40,200 bases of DNA from Halalkalibacter alkaliphilus (GCF_023555415.1 NZ_JAKRYL010000031.1:1-40200); one strand, 5' to 3'. Positions 7,135 through 17,211 are shown, counted from the first letter of the stretch. The notes: a model not told the origin generated them from the sequence alone. Translations and numbers: made by a program.

Positions 7135-8840
7135 GTTTCCACATGTCAAGAAAACAATATGCGGATATGTTTGGTCCGACAGTTGGAGATGCCATTCGTC
7201 TAGCTGATACGGAGTTATTCATAGAAATTGAAAAGGATTATACGACGTATGGGGATGAAGTGAAGTTCGGCGGAGGCAAGGTCATCCGTGATGGAATGGG
7301 ACAGCACCCCCTTGCGACAAGGGATGAAAGTGTCGACCTAGTGTTAACGAATGCGACGATTGTTGACTATACGGGAATTTACAAAGCAGATATTGGAATT
7401 AAGGATGGTTTTATCGCTGCAATTGGAAAAGCAGGAAATCCATTACTCATGGATAATATTGATATTGTTGTAGGTGCTTCTACGGAGGTCATAGCCGCAG
7501 AGGGTCAAATTGTAACAGCCGGAGGAATAGACGCTCATGTACATTTTATATGTCCGCAACAAATTGATACGGCCCTTCAGTCAGGTCTGACAACGATGAT
7601 TGGTGGAGGAACAGGTCCGGCAACAGGCTCGAAAGCAACAACTTGTACACCTGGGAAATGGAATATTCATCGAATGCTTGAGGCGGCAGAGGAATTCCCA
7701 ATGAATTTAGGCTTCTTAGGGAAGGGAAATGCGTCTGGAAAGAAGGCGATCAGTGAACAGGTTGAAGCTGGAGCTGTCGGTTTGAAGCTTCACGAGGATT
7801 GGGGTACGACAGCAGCGGCAATTGATACATGCTTAACGGTAGCAGATGAGTATGATGTCCAAGTAGCGATTCATACAGACACACTAAATGAAGGTGGATT
7901 TGTCGAGGACACGTTAGCAGCCATTAATGGTCGTGTTATCCATACGTATCATACGGAAGGAGCAGGTGGAGGACACGCACCGGATATTATTAAAGCAGCT
8001 AGCTTTCCTAATATTTTACCTTCATCGACGAATCCAACTCGTCCATTTACCATTAACACATTGGAAGAACATTTAGATATGTTAATGGTTTGTCATCATT
8101 TAGATCCAAGTGTTCCGGAGGATATTGCTTTTGCAGATTCGCGAATTCGTAAAGAAACGATTGCTGCAGAGGATATTCTTCATGACTTAGGTGTGTTTAG
8201 TATGATCTCGTCAGATTCACAAGCGATGGGGCGTGTCGGCGAAGTAATCAGCCGTACTTGGCAGACAGCCGATAAAATGAAAAAACAACGTGGAAAGCTT
8301 GAGGGAGACGAAGGAGTAGGAGACAACAATCGAGTGAAACGCTATATTGCAAAATATACGATTAATCCTGCGATCGTACACGGAATCTCTGACTATGTTG
8401 GTTCAGTTGAAGTTGGCAAGTTTGCCGATTTAATCGTTTGGGATCCTGCGTTTTTCGGTGTGAAGCCAGATATTATTTTAAAAGGCGGAATCATCGCTCA
8501 CAGTATTATGGGCGATCCAAACGCAAGTATTCCAACGCCGCAGCCAATCTTGTATCGTCCAATGTTTGGAACTAACGGAAAAGCCAAATACAAAGCAGCA
8601 ATGACCTTTGTGTCAAAGGCGGCGTATGAAGCGGGAATTAAAAAAGAGCTTAGTCTGCAAAAAATCGTCAAGCCTATTTCTAACGTTCGTAACTTAACGA
8701 AAAAATCGATGGTGTTAAACGGAGAAACGCCAGAAATTGAGGTTGATCCGCAAACGTATGAAGTAAAAGTTGACGGCGAATTAATTACGTGTGAACCATC
8801 AAAAGAAGTTCCGATGGCACAGCGCTATTTCTTATTTTAA
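7131..8840 (+). CDS. ureC: urease alpha (catalytic) subunit
   Basis: The 569-aa amidohydrolase subunit carries the dinuclear nickel centre. All ligands are visible: His136 and His138 in [11 protein letters not shown], the Lys219 carbamylation site in [14 protein letters not shown], His248 in [12 protein letters not shown], His274 in [12 protein letters not shown], and Asp362 in [10 protein letters not shown]. The mobile active-site flap has Cys321-His322-His323 in [12 protein letters not shown]. The length is standard and the enzyme looks fully functional. The strong site AAGGAGGGG precedes the ATG that overlaps the ureB stop. With the accessory genes that follow, it forms a complete urease locus. 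Confidence 0.98.
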   Translation: MSFHMSRKQYADMFGPTVGDAIRLADTELFIEIEKDYTTYGDEVKFGGGKVIRDGMGQHPLATRDESVDLVLTNATIVDYTGIYKADIGIKDGFIAAIGKAGNPLLMDNIDIVVGASTEVIAAEGQIVTAGGIDAHVHFICPQQIDTALQSGLTTMIGGGTGPATGSKATTCTPGKWNIHRMLEAAEEFPMNLGFLGKGNASGKKAISEQVEAGAVGLKLHEDWGTTAAAIDTCLTVADEYDVQVAIHTDTLNEGGFVEDTLAAINGRVIHTYHTEGAGGGHAPDIIKAASFPNILPSSTNPTRPFTINTLEEHLDMLMVCHHLDPSVPEDIAFADSRIRKETIAAEDILHDLGVFSMISSDSQAMGRVGEVISRTWQTADKMKKQRGKLEGDEGVGDNNRVKRYIAKYTINPAIVHGISDYVGSVEVGKFADLIVWDPAFFGVKPDIILKGGIIAHSIMGDPNASIPTPQPILYRPMFGTNGKAKYKAAMTFVSKAAYEAGIKKELSLQKIVKPISNVRNLTKKSMVLNGETPEIEVDPQTYEVKVDGELITCEPSKEVPMAQRYFLF

Positions 8841-8853
8841 AGGTGGGGGAAAT

Positions 8854-9300
8854 ATGATTATTGAAAGTATTGTGGGAAATGTTGCAACAATGGAGAAGAG
8901 AGCTCCACATGTAGAGCGAGTGTATTTGGAAAGTGATGACCTAGTAAAAAGAATTCAAAGGGTTACAACCGATCACGGCAAAGAGATTGGCATTCGATTA
9001 AAAGAAAACCGTGAATTAATAGACGGTGATGTGTTGTATATGGATGAAAAAAACATGATTGTTGTCTCAGTCAAAGAAGATGATCTGTTAACGATAATGC
9101 CAACTTCGATTCAACAAATGGGGGAGATCGCTCACCAGCTTGGAAATCGTCACATGCCAGCTCAATTCGAAGGGGATGAAATGCTCGTCCAATACGACTA
9201 CTTAGTTGAAGAGTTACTTCAGCAATTGTCGATCCCTCATAAACGAGAAAAGCGAAAGGTCAAACAGGCATTTCGTCATATTGGACATAGTCATGACTAA
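8854..9300 (+). CDS. ureE: urease accessory protein UreE (nickel metallochaperone)
   Basis: UreE delivers nickel to the UreDFG-apourease complex. The 148-aa protein starts at ATG 8854 behind AGGTGGGGG; an in-frame ATG at 8791 is inside ureC and unlikely. An N-terminal substrate-like domain ([15 protein letters not shown], then [16 protein letters not shown]) is followed by a metal-binding domain with [20 protein letters not shown]. The conserved His there corresponds to the interface nickel site. The C-tail has only a short His motif (HIGHSHD), not the long His-rich tail of some homologues. The stop overlaps the ureF start. Confidence 0.95.
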   Translation: MIIESIVGNVATMEKRAPHVERVYLESDDLVKRIQRVTTDHGKEIGIRLKENRELIDGDVLYMDEKNMIVVSVKEDDLLTIMPTSIQQMGEIAHQLGNRHMPAQFEGDEMLVQYDYLVEELLQQLSIPHKREKRKVKQAFRHIGHSHD

Positions 9301-9976
9301 GCTGTTGCCACTTTTACAATTAAGTGATTCCAATTTTCCATCAGGAGCATTTTCACATTCCTTTGGATTAGAGACCTATATTCAAGGTCAGATAATTACA
9401 GATAAACAAAGCTTTAGTCAAGCAATATCTGTTTATATTCGCAAGCAGCTCACCTTTGTTGATGGTCTTGCTTGCAGACTTGCCTATGAGGCGCTCGAGC
9501 AAAAAGAATTGGACAAGTTTTTCGAGCTTGACCATCTATTATATGCTTCTAGTCTTGCAGAGGAAACAAGACTTGGAAACCAGAGGATAGGAGAAAGGAT
9601 GGCAAAGCTGTGTTACGAACTCTATCCGTCATCCGCTCTTCAAAAATATTTGCAGCAGATGAAGGAAAAGAAGGCATATGGACATTCTGCTTTCGTATTT
9701 GCAGCAGTTGCCCATCATTTGGAAATACCAATAGATACAATTGTTAAAACGTATTTGTTTACGGCTGTTTCCTCATTAGTTCAAAATGCAGTTCGTGGCA
9801 TTCCGCTTGGACAGACAGATGGTCAAAAGATTTTAGTAGAAATACAGCCTCTAATAGACAAGGCTGTAGTAAGAATTTTTACATTAGTAGAAGAGGATTT
9901 TGGTGCGATTAGTCCTGGGCTGGAAATTGCACAAATGCGGCATGAACGCTTACACGTACGCTTGTTTATGTCATAA
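9293..9976 (+). CDS. ureF: urease accessory protein UreF
   Basis: The 227-aa all-helical accessory protein works with UreD and UreG in nickel insertion. The start at ATG 9293 gives the canonical [21 protein letters not shown]; the in-frame upstream extension would lie inside ureE. The [13 protein letters not shown] motif near residue 165 is also typical. It overlaps ureE by eight bases. Length is normal and nothing is odd. Confidence 0.95.
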   Translation: MTKLLPLLQLSDSNFPSGAFSHSFGLETYIQGQIITDKQSFSQAISVYIRKQLTFVDGLACRLAYEALEQKELDKFFELDHLLYASSLAEETRLGNQRIGERMAKLCYELYPSSALQKYLQQMKEKKAYGHSAFVFAAVAHHLEIPIDTIVKTYLFTAVSSLVQNAVRGIPLGQTDGQKILVEIQPLIDKAVVRIFTLVEEDFGAISPGLEIAQMRHERLHVRLFMS

Positions 9977-10001
9977 AAAACTAACTAAGGAGAGGATACA
10001 T

Positions 10002-10616
10002 ATGGAACCAGTAAGAATTGGAGTTGGAGGTCCTGTTGGAGCAGGAAAAACAATGCTTGTAGAAAAGCTAACCCGTGCTTTGGAAAATGAATTAAGCATG
10101 GCAGTCGTAACAAATGATATTTACACAAAGGAAGACGCAAAATTTCTGATGAAAAACGGTGTATTGCCAGAAGATCGTGTTGTTGGGGTAGAAACAGGTG
10201 GGTGCCCACATACAGCGATCCGCGAAGATGCATCGATGAACTTTGCGGCCATTGATGAATTAAAAGAAAAGCACCCGGATCTAGAACTGATCTTTGTTGA
10301 AAGCGGCGGTGATAATCTAGCAGCTACGTTCAGTCCGGAATTAGTTGATTTTTCAATTTACATTATCGATGTTGCACAAGGAGAAAAGATTCCCCGAAAA
10401 GGCGGACAGGGTATGATTAAATCTGATTTATTTGTAATTAATAAAACAGATTTAGCTCCGTATGTAGGGGCAAGCTTGAAAGTTATGGAACAAGATACGA
10501 TCGCAGCCCGTGGCAGTAAGCCGTTTGTTTTTACGAATTTAAAGGATGGAACAGGTTTAGACGAAGTTGTAGATTGGATTAAAAAGCAAGCTCTTCTTAT
10601 TGGTCTGGAATCATGA
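10002..10616 (+). CDS. ureG: urease accessory GTPase UreG
   Basis: This 204-aa SIMIBI-class GTPase powers nickel delivery to urease. The P-loop [13 protein letters not shown] is at residues ~7-19. The metal-binding Cys-Pro-His is seen in [18 protein letters not shown], and the GTPase [15 protein letters not shown] and [10 protein letters not shown] (guanine specificity) motifs are in order. The start ATG 10002 follows AAGGAGAGG. The upstream in-frame extension to 9900 lies in ureF and is rejected. The stop overlaps ureD (ATGA). Confidence 0.97.
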   Translation: MEPVRIGVGGPVGAGKTMLVEKLTRALENELSMAVVTNDIYTKEDAKFLMKNGVLPEDRVVGVETGGCPHTAIREDASMNFAAIDELKEKHPDLELIFVESGGDNLAATFSPELVDFSIYIIDVAQGEKIPRKGGQGMIKSDLFVINKTDLAPYVGASLKVMEQDTIAARGSKPFVFTNLKDGTGLDEVVDWIKKQALLIGLES

Positions 10617-11434
10617 GTTATACCGGATTACTAGAGCTGACAGCCCAAAAAAAAGCTCTACGAACAATCCTTTCTGACTGCTATTATGAAGGTGCCTTAA
10701 AGATTACACGTCCGGTTTACCTTGATATGAATTCACCGTCTGTTTACCTCATTCATGTAGGAGGAGGATATGTAGACGGGGATCGATATGTAACGAACAT
10801 TTCTGTAGAAGAAGAAGCAGAACTAGCAGTTACAACTCAATCACACACAAAGGTGTATAAGACACCGAATGAACCAGTTGTTCAAGTAACGAATATTACA
10901 TTAGGAAAAGGAAGTGTTCTTGAATACATGCCTGACCCGTTAATTGCTTACGAACAGGCACGGTTTATTCAGGAGACAACTGTCTATATTGATGACGATG
11001 CTAGTTTCTTTTACAGTGATATTATTACACCAGGATGGGCGAAAGATGGAAGCCTCTTTCGTTATGATTGGATTCGTTCTAAGTTGAAGGTCTATCACAA
11101 AGAAAAGCTTGTATTGTTTGATCATTTAATGTTGGAACCAGACGACGAAATGAACGGTTTGCTGCAAATGGACGGCTATACGCATGTTGGAATGTTTCTG
11201 ATCTTACATCATGCTGTAGATAAAAGTTTTATTGATCGCTTATATGAACATCTGCAAGAAGATGATACCAATTTTGAACTATGCTTTGGATTGTCCGCTA
11301 TTCCTGGGAATGGAGTAATAGTACGAATTCTTGCCCGGAGCACAGGTACCATTGAGAAAATGATTATTTCAGCACATACTTTTGCTAGAAAACAGTTATT
11401 GAATAAGGAATATGCTAACTGGCGGAAATATTAG
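10613..11434 (+). CDS. ureD: urease accessory protein UreD
   Basis: The 273-aa UreD (UreH in some nomenclatures) is the scaffold that docks UreF/UreG on apourease. Seen are [18 protein letters not shown], the [11 protein letters not shown] motif (the common TQ-x-xTKVY pattern), and [16 protein letters not shown]. It is the last gene of the operon; the order ABCEFGD places ureD at the end, as in several bacilli. No dedicated nickel transporter gene follows. A terminator lies 55 bases downstream. Confidence 0.95.
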   Translation: MSYTGLLELTAQKKALRTILSDCYYEGALKITRPVYLDMNSPSVYLIHVGGGYVDGDRYVTNISVEEEAELAVTTQSHTKVYKTPNEPVVQVTNITLGKGSVLEYMPDPLIAYEQARFIQETTVYIDDDASFFYSDIITPGWAKDGSLFRYDWIRSKLKVYHKEKLVLFDHLMLEPDDEMNGLLQMDGYTHVGMFLILHHAVDKSFIDRLYEHLQEDDTNFELCFGLSAIPGNGVIVRILARSTGTIEKMIISAHTFARKQLLNKEYANWRKY

Positions 11435-11488
11435 TTTAATCTCTTTTGAGAGTAGAAAATTAATGGTTCTAGTTTAGAAAATAGGATA

Positions 11489-11523
11489 CCTCTCTGACCA
11501 ACAAGGCAGGGAGGATTTTTCTA
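11489..11523 (+). terminator. terminator of the urease operon
   Basis: CCTCTCTG (11489-11496) pairs with CAGGGAGG (11507-11514), 10-nt loop, then ATTTTTC. Confidence 0.75.
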
Positions 11524-11596
11524 TTGAACTTGTCACTTAATTCTAGATATACTTTTTAATAATAGAGTTATTAAGAAATTAAGGGAGCGTCTTAAT

Positions 11597-12178
11597 ATGA
11601 AAGTAATCGCGCGTATCATTATCCTTCTAGGAATCGGATTTCTAGCATTCGGGGGATATGAATTATATCAAGGCTATACAAAGCAGAATGAGTCGATGGC
11701 AGAAGCAAAAAAAATTCTAGCAGAACCGAAGGAAGAAGTGAAGAGTGCAAGTGATATGAAGATTGAGGATGGGGATGTGATCGGAGCGTTGTACATTCCT
11801 CGCTTGGAAAAGGAGATCCCAATAATATCTGGTACAGATGAAGAGGAATTAAGCCGAGGAGTAGGACATTTTACGACTACCGCTTTTCCTGGTGAAAATG
11901 ATCAAATTCTACTTTCTGGACATCGTGATACGGTATTTCGAGACTTCGGAAAACTAGAAAATGGTGATCAATTTGTCGTGAAAATGCCTTACGGTGAGTT
12001 TGTTTATGAAATGTATGAATCAGAAATTGTTGATGCAGATGATCGTACCGTTATACGATCAACAGCGCCTAATGAGATTCTCACATTGTCAACTTGCTAT
12101 CCATTTAACTTTGTGGGCGCAGCACCAGATCGTTATATTATTTATGCAAAACCTATTAGTCAAAAAGAGCAAACGTGA
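11597..12178 (+). CDS. class D sortase
   Basis: Sortases cleave a C-terminal sorting motif and anchor proteins to the cell wall. The 193-aa protein has an N-terminal membrane anchor (residues ~4-24), then a stalk, then a sortase domain. Catalytic residues are present: His109 in LLSGHRDTVF, Cys167 in LTLSTCYPFNFVGAAPDRY, and Arg179. The TLSTCYP form and the single N-terminal anchor fit class D (Bacillus YhcS-like). The start ATG has GGGAGCG ten bases upstream. No LPxTx-type substrate is encoded nearby, so it must act on a protein encoded elsewhere. It stands alone between two terminators. Confidence 0.9.
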   Translation: MKVIARIIILLGIGFLAFGGYELYQGYTKQNESMAEAKKILAEPKEEVKSASDMKIEDGDVIGALYIPRLEKEIPIISGTDEEELSRGVGHFTTTAFPGENDQILLSGHRDTVFRDFGKLENGDQFVVKMPYGEFVYEMYESEIVDADDRTVIRSTAPNEILTLSTCYPFNFVGAAPDRYIIYAKPISQKEQT

Positions 12179-12207
12179 TCCTTCATTGGTTCATGTTTGC
12201 TCTTTTT
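12162..12207 (+). terminator. terminator overlapping the sortase 3' end
   Basis: AAAAAGAGCAAACG (from 12162) pairs with ATGTTTGCTCTTTTT (12193-12207). The left arm is inside the last codons of the sortase gene, and the right arm provides the T-run. Confidence 0.8.
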
Positions 12208-12226
12208 AATGAATGTTCCATTTTTT

Positions 12227-12252
12227 GTTTTGGATAATTTCTAGATGGACAT
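12227..12252 (+). promoter_or_regulatory. sigma-B / sigma-F-type promoter of katX
   Basis: GTTTTG (12227-12232), 14-bp spacer, GGACAT (12247-12252). This resembles the sigma-B pattern GTTTAA-N14-GGGTAT and the related sigma-F class. B. subtilis katX is known to use both factors, which supports the reading, but the match is imperfect. Confidence 0.5.
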
Positions 12253-12284
12253 ATTGGTATTGAACACTAAAAGGAGGGAATACG

Positions 12285-13883
12285 ATGAAAGACGAAAACG
12301 AAGTTACAGGAACGAATGAAACCGAAGACACGTTGACAAATAGGCAGGGACATCCAGTTACGAACAATCAAAATGTTCGTACGGTAGGAAATCGTGGACC
12401 AACAACATTAGAAAATTATGATTTCTTAGAGAAGATTAGTCATTTTGATCGAGAACGTATTCCAGAGCGTGTTGTTCATGCTCGGGGTGCGGGGGCGCAT
12501 GGATACTTTGAATCATATGGTATGGTTGGCGATGAGCCAGTTTCAAAATATACAAGAGCAAAGGTATTCCAAGAAAAAGGAAAGCAAACACCTGTATTTG
12601 TCCGCTTTTCTTCTGTTGTTCATGGTGGACATTCTCCTGAAACTTTGCGTGATCCAAGAGGATTTGCGGTAAAGTTTTATACAGAAGATGGAAACTGGGA
12701 CTTAGTTGGTAATAACTTAAAGATCTTCTTTATTCGTGACCCTTTGAAGTTTCCAGATTTAGTACATGCATTTAAGCCAGATCCAGTAACGAATATTCAA
12801 GATGGAGAACGTATTTTCGATTTTGTCTCCAATACCCCTGAAGCTACTCATATGGTCACTTTCTTATTTTCTCCTTGGGGCATTCCTGCGAACTATCGTA
12901 TGATGCAAGGATCTGGAGTGAATACATATAAATGGGTGAACAAAGAGGGAGAAGGATTCCTTGTAAAATACCATTGGGAGCCTAAGCAAGGTATTAAAAA
13001 CTTAACGCAGGAAGAAGCAGACGAGATACAGTCCAAGAACTTTAACCATGCAACACAAGATTTATATGAAGCGATTGAAAATGGAAATTATCCTGAGTGG
13101 GAGCTTTTTGTCCAAATTTTAAGTGATGATGATCATCCTGAGCTTGATTATGATCCACTTGATCCTACGAAGCTTTGGTACAAAGATGATGTTCCTTGGC
13201 AGGCTGTAGGAAAGATGGTGCTTAATAAAAATCCAGAAAATTATTATGCAGAAGTAGAGCAAGCTGCATTTGGGACTGGTGTTCTTGTAGATGGGCTTGA
13301 TTTCTCTGATGATAAACTTTTACAAGGAAGAACGTTCTCTTATTCGGATACTCAACGTTATCGTGTAGGAACAAACTATTTGCAACTCCCAATTAACTCA
13401 CCGAAGAAGCATGTGGCGACAAATCAACGTGATGGTCAAATGGAATATAAAGTGGACCAAGGGAAAAATCAAAATCCTCACGTGAATTATGAACCTTCCA
13501 CAATTGGTGGCTTAAAAGAAGCAGAAAATCCAGGGAGGGAACATACTCCTAATGTAGAAGGGGAATTAAAGCGGGAGACGATTGACCGTACGAATAATTT
13601 TGGTCAAGCTGGAGAGACGTACAGAAGACTCTCTGACTTTGAACGTGATGAGCTTATTAAAAACTTAGTGAATACATTAGCCCCATGTAGAAAGGAAATT
13701 CGTGATCAAATGATCGAGAATTTCACACAAGCTGATCCTGAGTATGGAAAGAGAGTCGCTGACGGGATTGAAGCGAAGATGAAAGAGATGGAATCAGCCG
13801 AGTCTGGTCCAATCGGCACAACAAAAACAGAAGAAGCCGTTCAAGATGCGCAAGATAAAAGCCATCCATCGGATCCTTATTAA
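12285..13883 (+). CDS. katX: catalase, KatX type
   Basis: This haem catalase dismutates hydrogen peroxide. The 532-aa protein has the distal His in [15 protein letters not shown], the distal Asn in [13 protein letters not shown], and the haem-ligand Tyr in the [19 protein letters not shown] segment. The [20 protein letters not shown] segment replaces the usual STVAGE motif of vegetative KatA, and the N-terminal [20 protein letters not shown] is strongly like Bacillus KatX (spore catalase). The acidic C-terminal extension ([15 protein letters not shown]) is poorly conserved. AAGGAGGG precedes the ATG. KatX protects germinating spores; this role is known for the family and inferred here. Confidence 0.93.
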   Translation: MKDENEVTGTNETEDTLTNRQGHPVTNNQNVRTVGNRGPTTLENYDFLEKISHFDRERIPERVVHARGAGAHGYFESYGMVGDEPVSKYTRAKVFQEKGKQTPVFVRFSSVVHGGHSPETLRDPRGFAVKFYTEDGNWDLVGNNLKIFFIRDPLKFPDLVHAFKPDPVTNIQDGERIFDFVSNTPEATHMVTFLFSPWGIPANYRMMQGSGVNTYKWVNKEGEGFLVKYHWEPKQGIKNLTQEEADEIQSKNFNHATQDLYEAIENGNYPEWELFVQILSDDDHPELDYDPLDPTKLWYKDDVPWQAVGKMVLNKNPENYYAEVEQAAFGTGVLVDGLDFSDDKLLQGRTFSYSDTQRYRVGTNYLQLPINSPKKHVATNQRDGQMEYKVDQGKNQNPHVNYEPSTIGGLKEAENPGREHTPNVEGELKRETIDRTNNFGQAGETYRRLSDFERDELIKNLVNTLAPCRKEIRDQMIENFTQADPEYGKRVADGIEAKMKEMESAESGPIGTTKTEEAVQDAQDKSHPSDPY

Positions 13884-13900
13884 GAAAAATAAAGAAAAAA

Positions 13901-13973
13901 GGGTCAGACCCCTCTTTAGTCTAGTAAAGAGGGGTCAGACCCCTCTTTAGTCTAGTAAAGAGGGGTCTGACCC
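13901..13973. repeat. tandem GGGTCAGACCCC palindromes (two units)
   Basis: The unit GGGTCAGACCCCTCTTTA, a six-base spacer (GTCTAG), then its 18-base inverted arm. Two units overlap with a 31-base period. The final one is perfect and is followed by TTTT. It lies between katX (plus) and the MFS gene (minus) and should end both transcripts. A third copy is at 15477. Confidence 0.85.
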
Positions 13974-14007
13974 TTTTATAATAGAAAAGGCCGCTGCACG
14001 TCTTTTC

Positions 14008-15177
14008 TTAAGTGCCTGGAACAGGATTGTTTGCCTTTGCTTTGTAAATTCGGTATAAAACAAAAGCGAAAATCGATAGTGCAATTCCTAGCAGATAAGG
14101 CAAGCCGATTGTTACGGTGAAGAGCCAGCCGCCAAGCGGTGGGCCGATAATTCGACCGAGAGAGTCAAATGAAGACAAGAGTCCTGTCGTACGACCATAG
14201 CCTGTTGGAGAGGCCTTTGTCAGTAAAGAGGAAACACTTGGACGTATTAAACCATTTCCTACACCAAACACGGTCAAATAAATAGCAGCAGTTAAAAAGC
14301 TATCAATGAATAAAATTAAACCGAAGCCGATTGCTGAAATGATAATTCCAATTTGTATAACCGATCCTTCTCCGTATTTTTTCGTTAGTCTTCCAACTAG
14401 GCCCCCTTGAACCAGTGCACCTGCTAACCCCATGATCATAAAGATATATCCTAACTCCACTGCACCTAAATTTGCTCTTTCATAAGCAAAGTAAGCAAAA
14501 GTTGCTTCAAGTCCAGCTAGTGACAAAGAGACAAACCATTGCAAAATAAACAGAATGGAAACCGGACCTTTCAAGGCTGCCCGTAATGGAGTCCTTTCAC
14601 GTAATTGTTTGTTACGCTGTTCTGGTGTTAATGATTCTTTTAAAACAAAGAATACGAATAGAAACGTAATAATAGATAAAGAACCGGCTAAATAAAATGG
14701 CATACTTAAATTTGTTTGCGAGAAGACGCCACCGATGGCAGGTCCAAAAATAAATCCTAGACCGATAGAAGCACCTATGATCCCCATTCCTTTCCCGCGG
14801 TCTTCTTCTGATGTAATATCAGCAACATACGCCATCACTGTAGGCATATTAGCAGCAGAGAAGAAGCCTCCAATAATTCTTGCTGCAAAAAGCATCCAAA
14901 GAGTAGATGATACAGCTAATAAGAAGAAGGAAAGAGCCAGGCCAAAAATGCCGATCATGATCACTGGTTTTCGACCAATTTGATCGGAGACTCGTCCCCA
15001 CATTGGGGCAAATAGAAGTTGCATAAATGAATAAACAGCCATTAACAAACCTAATTGTGTAGGAGTGGCTCCGATTTCCTCAGCATAGAAAGGCATAACA
15101 GGAATAATAATTCCAAAGCCAACCATGACAAGGAACATAACTGCAAATAGAACAGGTAAAGCTTTCTTTTTTTCCAA
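14008..15177 (-). CDS. DHA1-family MFS transporter (multidrug efflux-like)
   Basis: The 389-aa protein has 12 predicted membrane helices. The loop 2-3 signature is GRVSDQIGRKPVIMIG, and the antiporter motif C region reads GASIGLGFIFGPAIGGVFS, as in Bmr/Blt/TetA-type drug/H+ antiporters. The first helix ends IIIPVMPFYAEEIGA, also typical of this group. Length is normal. The substrate is not predictable. The start ATG is preceded by GGAGTGAA. It is flanked on both sides by the same GGGTCAGACCCC palindrome and is probably transcribed alone. Confidence 0.85.
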   Translation of the reverse strand: MEKKKALPVLFAVMFLVMVGFGIIIPVMPFYAEEIGATPTQLGLLMAVYSFMQLLFAPMWGRVSDQIGRKPVIMIGIFGLALSFFLLAVSSTLWMLFAARIIGGFFSAANMPTVMAYVADITSEEDRGKGMGIIGASIGLGFIFGPAIGGVFSQTNLSMPFYLAGSLSIITFLFVFFVLKESLTPEQRNKQLRERTPLRAALKGPVSILFILQWFVSLSLAGLEATFAYFAYERANLGAVELGYIFMIMGLAGALVQGGLVGRLTKKYGEGSVIQIGIIISAIGFGLILFIDSFLTAAIYLTVFGVGNGLIRPSVSSLLTKASPTGYGRTTGLLSSFDSLGRIIGPPLGGWLFTVTIGLPYLLGIALSIFAFVLYRIYKAKANNPVPGT

Positions 15178-15350
15178 AATGTATGTTCACTCCAGTACTA
15201 GCTAGTTTTTTCTCAGCTCAGTATAAATAGTCTGTCGTACTAATATGTAAGGTGCTATAAAGGTCTATTATACAATGATTTTAATAGTTCTATCTAGTCG
15301 AACTTCGTTATAGTTTGAAGAGAGAACAAGCGCAGTCACCTTTGGATACT

Positions 15351-15393
15351 TGTGATGAGTATCACAGTATATAAAGGTTAGAAGTGGTACTCT
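15351..15393 (+). promoter_or_regulatory. Fnr/CRP-type box with correctly spaced -10, no gene behind it
   Basis: TGTGATGAGTATCACA (15351-15366) is a perfect TGTGA-N6-TCACA site, the form bound by Bacillus Fnr. On the plus strand an extended -10, TGG-TACTCT (hexamer 15388-15393), starts 29.5 bases from the box centre. That puts the box at -41.5, the classic activator position. The same test on the minus strand, towards the MFS gene, finds no -10. The plus-strand transcript would start near 15400 and meet the hairpin at 15477. Otherwise 15178-15476 holds no gene. Confidence 0.5.
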
Positions 15394-15476
15394 TATTTTA
15401 CTTTTATAATATAACATCACAGGTTTATCATCTGCATCTGTTTCTATATTAACAGAATATAGGATGAAGAAGAAAA

Positions 15477-15518
15477 GGGTCAGACCCCTCTTTAGTTTAC
15501 TAAAGAGGGGTCTGACCC
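15477..15518. repeat. GGGTCAGACCCC palindrome, third copy
   Basis: Arms GGGTCAGACCCCTCTTTAGT and their inverse enclose a 2-base loop, so the arms are 20 bp and perfect. The loop bases differ from those of the 13901 copy, yet pairing is kept or extended (AGT/ACT). It lies eight bases after the mobA-moaC stop and could terminate that operon. Confidence 0.85.
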
Positions 15519-15525
15519 CCGGGAA

Positions 15526-16596
15526 TTATTTCCCGGAGGTGTAATCACCGTTTTTCCCGCCTGTTTTGCTTAGGAGGAAGGTGTCTTTGATGATCATGCT
15601 TTTGTCTACTGCTTTACACATGTCGTAGAAAGTTAATGCTGCTGCAGATACAGCTGTTAATGCTTCCATTTCTACACCAGTATTACCTTTACAAGAGACT
15701 TCAGCTTGGATGATTAATTCATACCCATTTGTCGCCTCCTTGTATTCAAACTGGAAGTCAACTCCTGTAATTTGAATAGGGTGGCACATCGGGATAATAT
15801 CAGGTGTTTTTTTTGCTGCCATAATTCCAGCAATTTGTGCAACTTGAAGAGGGTCTCCTTTTTTTATTTGCGAATTTTGAATAGCTTCATATAGCTCTTT
15901 TTTTAGAAGGATGGTGCTCTGTGCAACAGCGGTTCGTTTTGTTTGATCTTTTTGAGAAATATCAACCATCTTCGGACGGCCGTTCTCATTCCAATGTGAA
16001 AATTCACTCATATTATTGCTCTCCTTATCTGTTTCTATTTGCCATTCACTTTCATAGTTAATATTCGTAAATTCACGCTTTGTACTAGGGAAGTGTATAT
16101 AGTTTACTTTTACTTTCTGTAGCAGTGGTTGCATACTTTTTCGGTTATTTTCAATTAACTCTTCTGCCAAGGGCAAACATCGACGATGATACATCGCAAT
16201 CAGAGGCTGCTTCTTGTTCCCTGTAACTGGAACGATAGCATCATAGGATGAGCCGATTGCATAATTCAGTAATGTATCGATAATATCTTTAGAGATGAAA
16301 GGGATGTCTGCAGCTAGTACAACATACCAATCAACATCTTGAATGGACTGCATGGCAAAAGTCAACGCATATAATGGACCGTTATGCTGCTTTTTCTCAA
16401 TAAGTAATGTAGCATTTACATCGAATTGTTCAGAAAGAGACGGATTTGTAATGATATAAACTGAATCAATGCCACTAGCTTTAAGTGCATTTGTACTATG
16501 AAGGTAAAAAGGAAGACCGTTATAACGTTCAAACATTTTCGGCTTTCCGTAACGTGAAGATTGTCCACCAGCCAGGACTACACCCGCTACCCTCAT
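15526..16596 (-). CDS. mobA-moaC: MobA-MoaC fusion: molybdenum cofactor guanylyltransferase plus cyclic pyranopterin monophosphate synthase
   Basis: One uninterrupted 356-codon frame encodes two Moco enzymes. Residues 1-~195 are MobA, which attaches GMP to molybdopterin: [16 protein letters not shown] binds GTP and [10 protein letters not shown] carries the metal Asp. Residues 196-356 are MoaC, which converts the MoaA product to cyclic pyranopterin monophosphate: [11 protein letters not shown], the conserved [18 protein letters not shown], and [25 protein letters not shown]. Both parts are full length. The MoaC part begins at its own ATG (16011) behind AAGGAG, with no stop between the two, so both a fusion and free MoaC may be made. 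It overlaps moaB by four bases. Confidence 0.93.
   Translation of the reverse strand: MRVAGVVLAGGQSSRYGKPKMFERYNGLPFYLHSTNALKASGIDSVYIITNPSLSEQFDVNATLLIEKKQHNGPLYALTFAMQSIQDVDWYVVLAADIPFISKDIIDTLLNYAIGSSYDAIVPVTGNKKQPLIAMYHRRCLPLAEELIENNRKSMQPLLQKVKVNYIHFPSTKREFTNINYESEWQIETDKESNNMSEFSHWNENGRPKMVDISQKDQTKRTAVAQSTILLKKELYEAIQNSQIKKGDPLQVAQIAGIMAAKKTPDIIPMCHPIQITGVDFQFEYKEATNGYELIIQAEVSCKGNTGVEMEALTAVSAAALTFYDMCKAVDKSMIIKDTFLLSKTGGKNGDYTSGK
16009..16026 (-). promoter_or_regulatory. internal ribosome binding site and start codon for separate MoaC
   Basis: Reading the minus strand, AAGGAG (16026-16021) lies nine bases before ATG (16011-16009), which begins [19 protein letters not shown], the normal MoaC start. 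It is in frame with the upstream mobA part. The strength of this site suggests moaC was a separate gene and that the mobA stop was lost. Confidence 0.7.
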
Positions 16597-17087
16597 TTCT
16601 TTACCAATTCTTCAGCAAAATGAGGCATAGTCGGTAAAATTAATTTTTCCATAGCTAGTTTCACAGCGTTTGTCGACCCGGGCAAGGCATAAATGGCTGT
16701 AGATTGCTTACTTCCAGCAACAGCTCTACTAAATAAAGCTTTTGGCCCGATTTCTTCATAGCTTAACATTCGAAATAGCTCTCCGAACCCGTCCATCTGC
16801 TTATCTAATAATTGAGAGACGGCTTCATATGTAACATCTCGTGGAGAAAAACCAGTGCCGCCGTTTAGGATAATAGCTTGGATTTCTTTATTTTCCGTCC
16901 ACGTTTGCACTACATCTTGGATGATATGGAGTTCATCTTTAACGATTTGATATTCAACAATTGTATGGTTTTCAGATTGTAAAAGTGAGTGAATGGTTTG
17001 GCCACTGCGGTCATCCTCTTTATTTCTCGTGTCTGAAATCGTTAAGATCGCAACATTTATACTTTTGGAAGTATTTATATTATGCAT
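16593..17087 (-). CDS. moaB: molybdopterin adenylyltransferase-type protein MoaB
   Basis: The 164-aa protein is of the MogA/MoaB fold that binds and adenylylates molybdopterin. Seen are [10 protein letters not shown], the [17 protein letters not shown] motif, [26 protein letters not shown], and [18 protein letters not shown]. The MoaB reading rests on length and the SYEEIG form. It is the first gene of the minus-strand Moco pair and overlaps mobA-moaC by ATGA. It diverges from moaA across ~124 bp. The ATG is preceded by GGAAGGTG at a slightly long distance. Confidence 0.92.
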   Translation of the reverse strand: MHNINTSKSINVAILTISDTRNKEDDRSGQTIHSLLQSENHTIVEYQIVKDELHIIQDVVQTWTENKEIQAIILNGGTGFSPRDVTYEAVSQLLDKQMDGFGELFRMLSYEEIGPKALFSRAVAGSKQSTAIYALPGSTNAVKLAMEKLILPTMPHFAEELVKK

Positions 17088-17211
17088 AGAAGTTATTCAC
17101 CTTCCTTTTTTATGTTAGAATGATTTATTATACCTTAATTAATAGTAACAGTTTTTTAACAATCAACCAATAATTCGCCGAAATGGATGAGGAAGAAGAG
17201 GAGGAATAGAC

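Noticed and set aside
8791-8853. N-terminal extension of UreE
   Set aside because: It is inside ureC in another frame; ATG 8854 has its own strong ribosome site and the family N-terminus.
15351-15366. The Fnr-type box as activator of the MFS gene (minus strand)
   Set aside because: At the activator distance the minus strand reads TTGTTC instead of a -10, and the start codon is 175 bp away; the plus strand fits much better.
17088-17211. Moco riboswitch upstream of moaA or moaB
   Set aside because: The 124-bp region lacks the conserved stems of that class and is mostly AT-rich promoter sequence.
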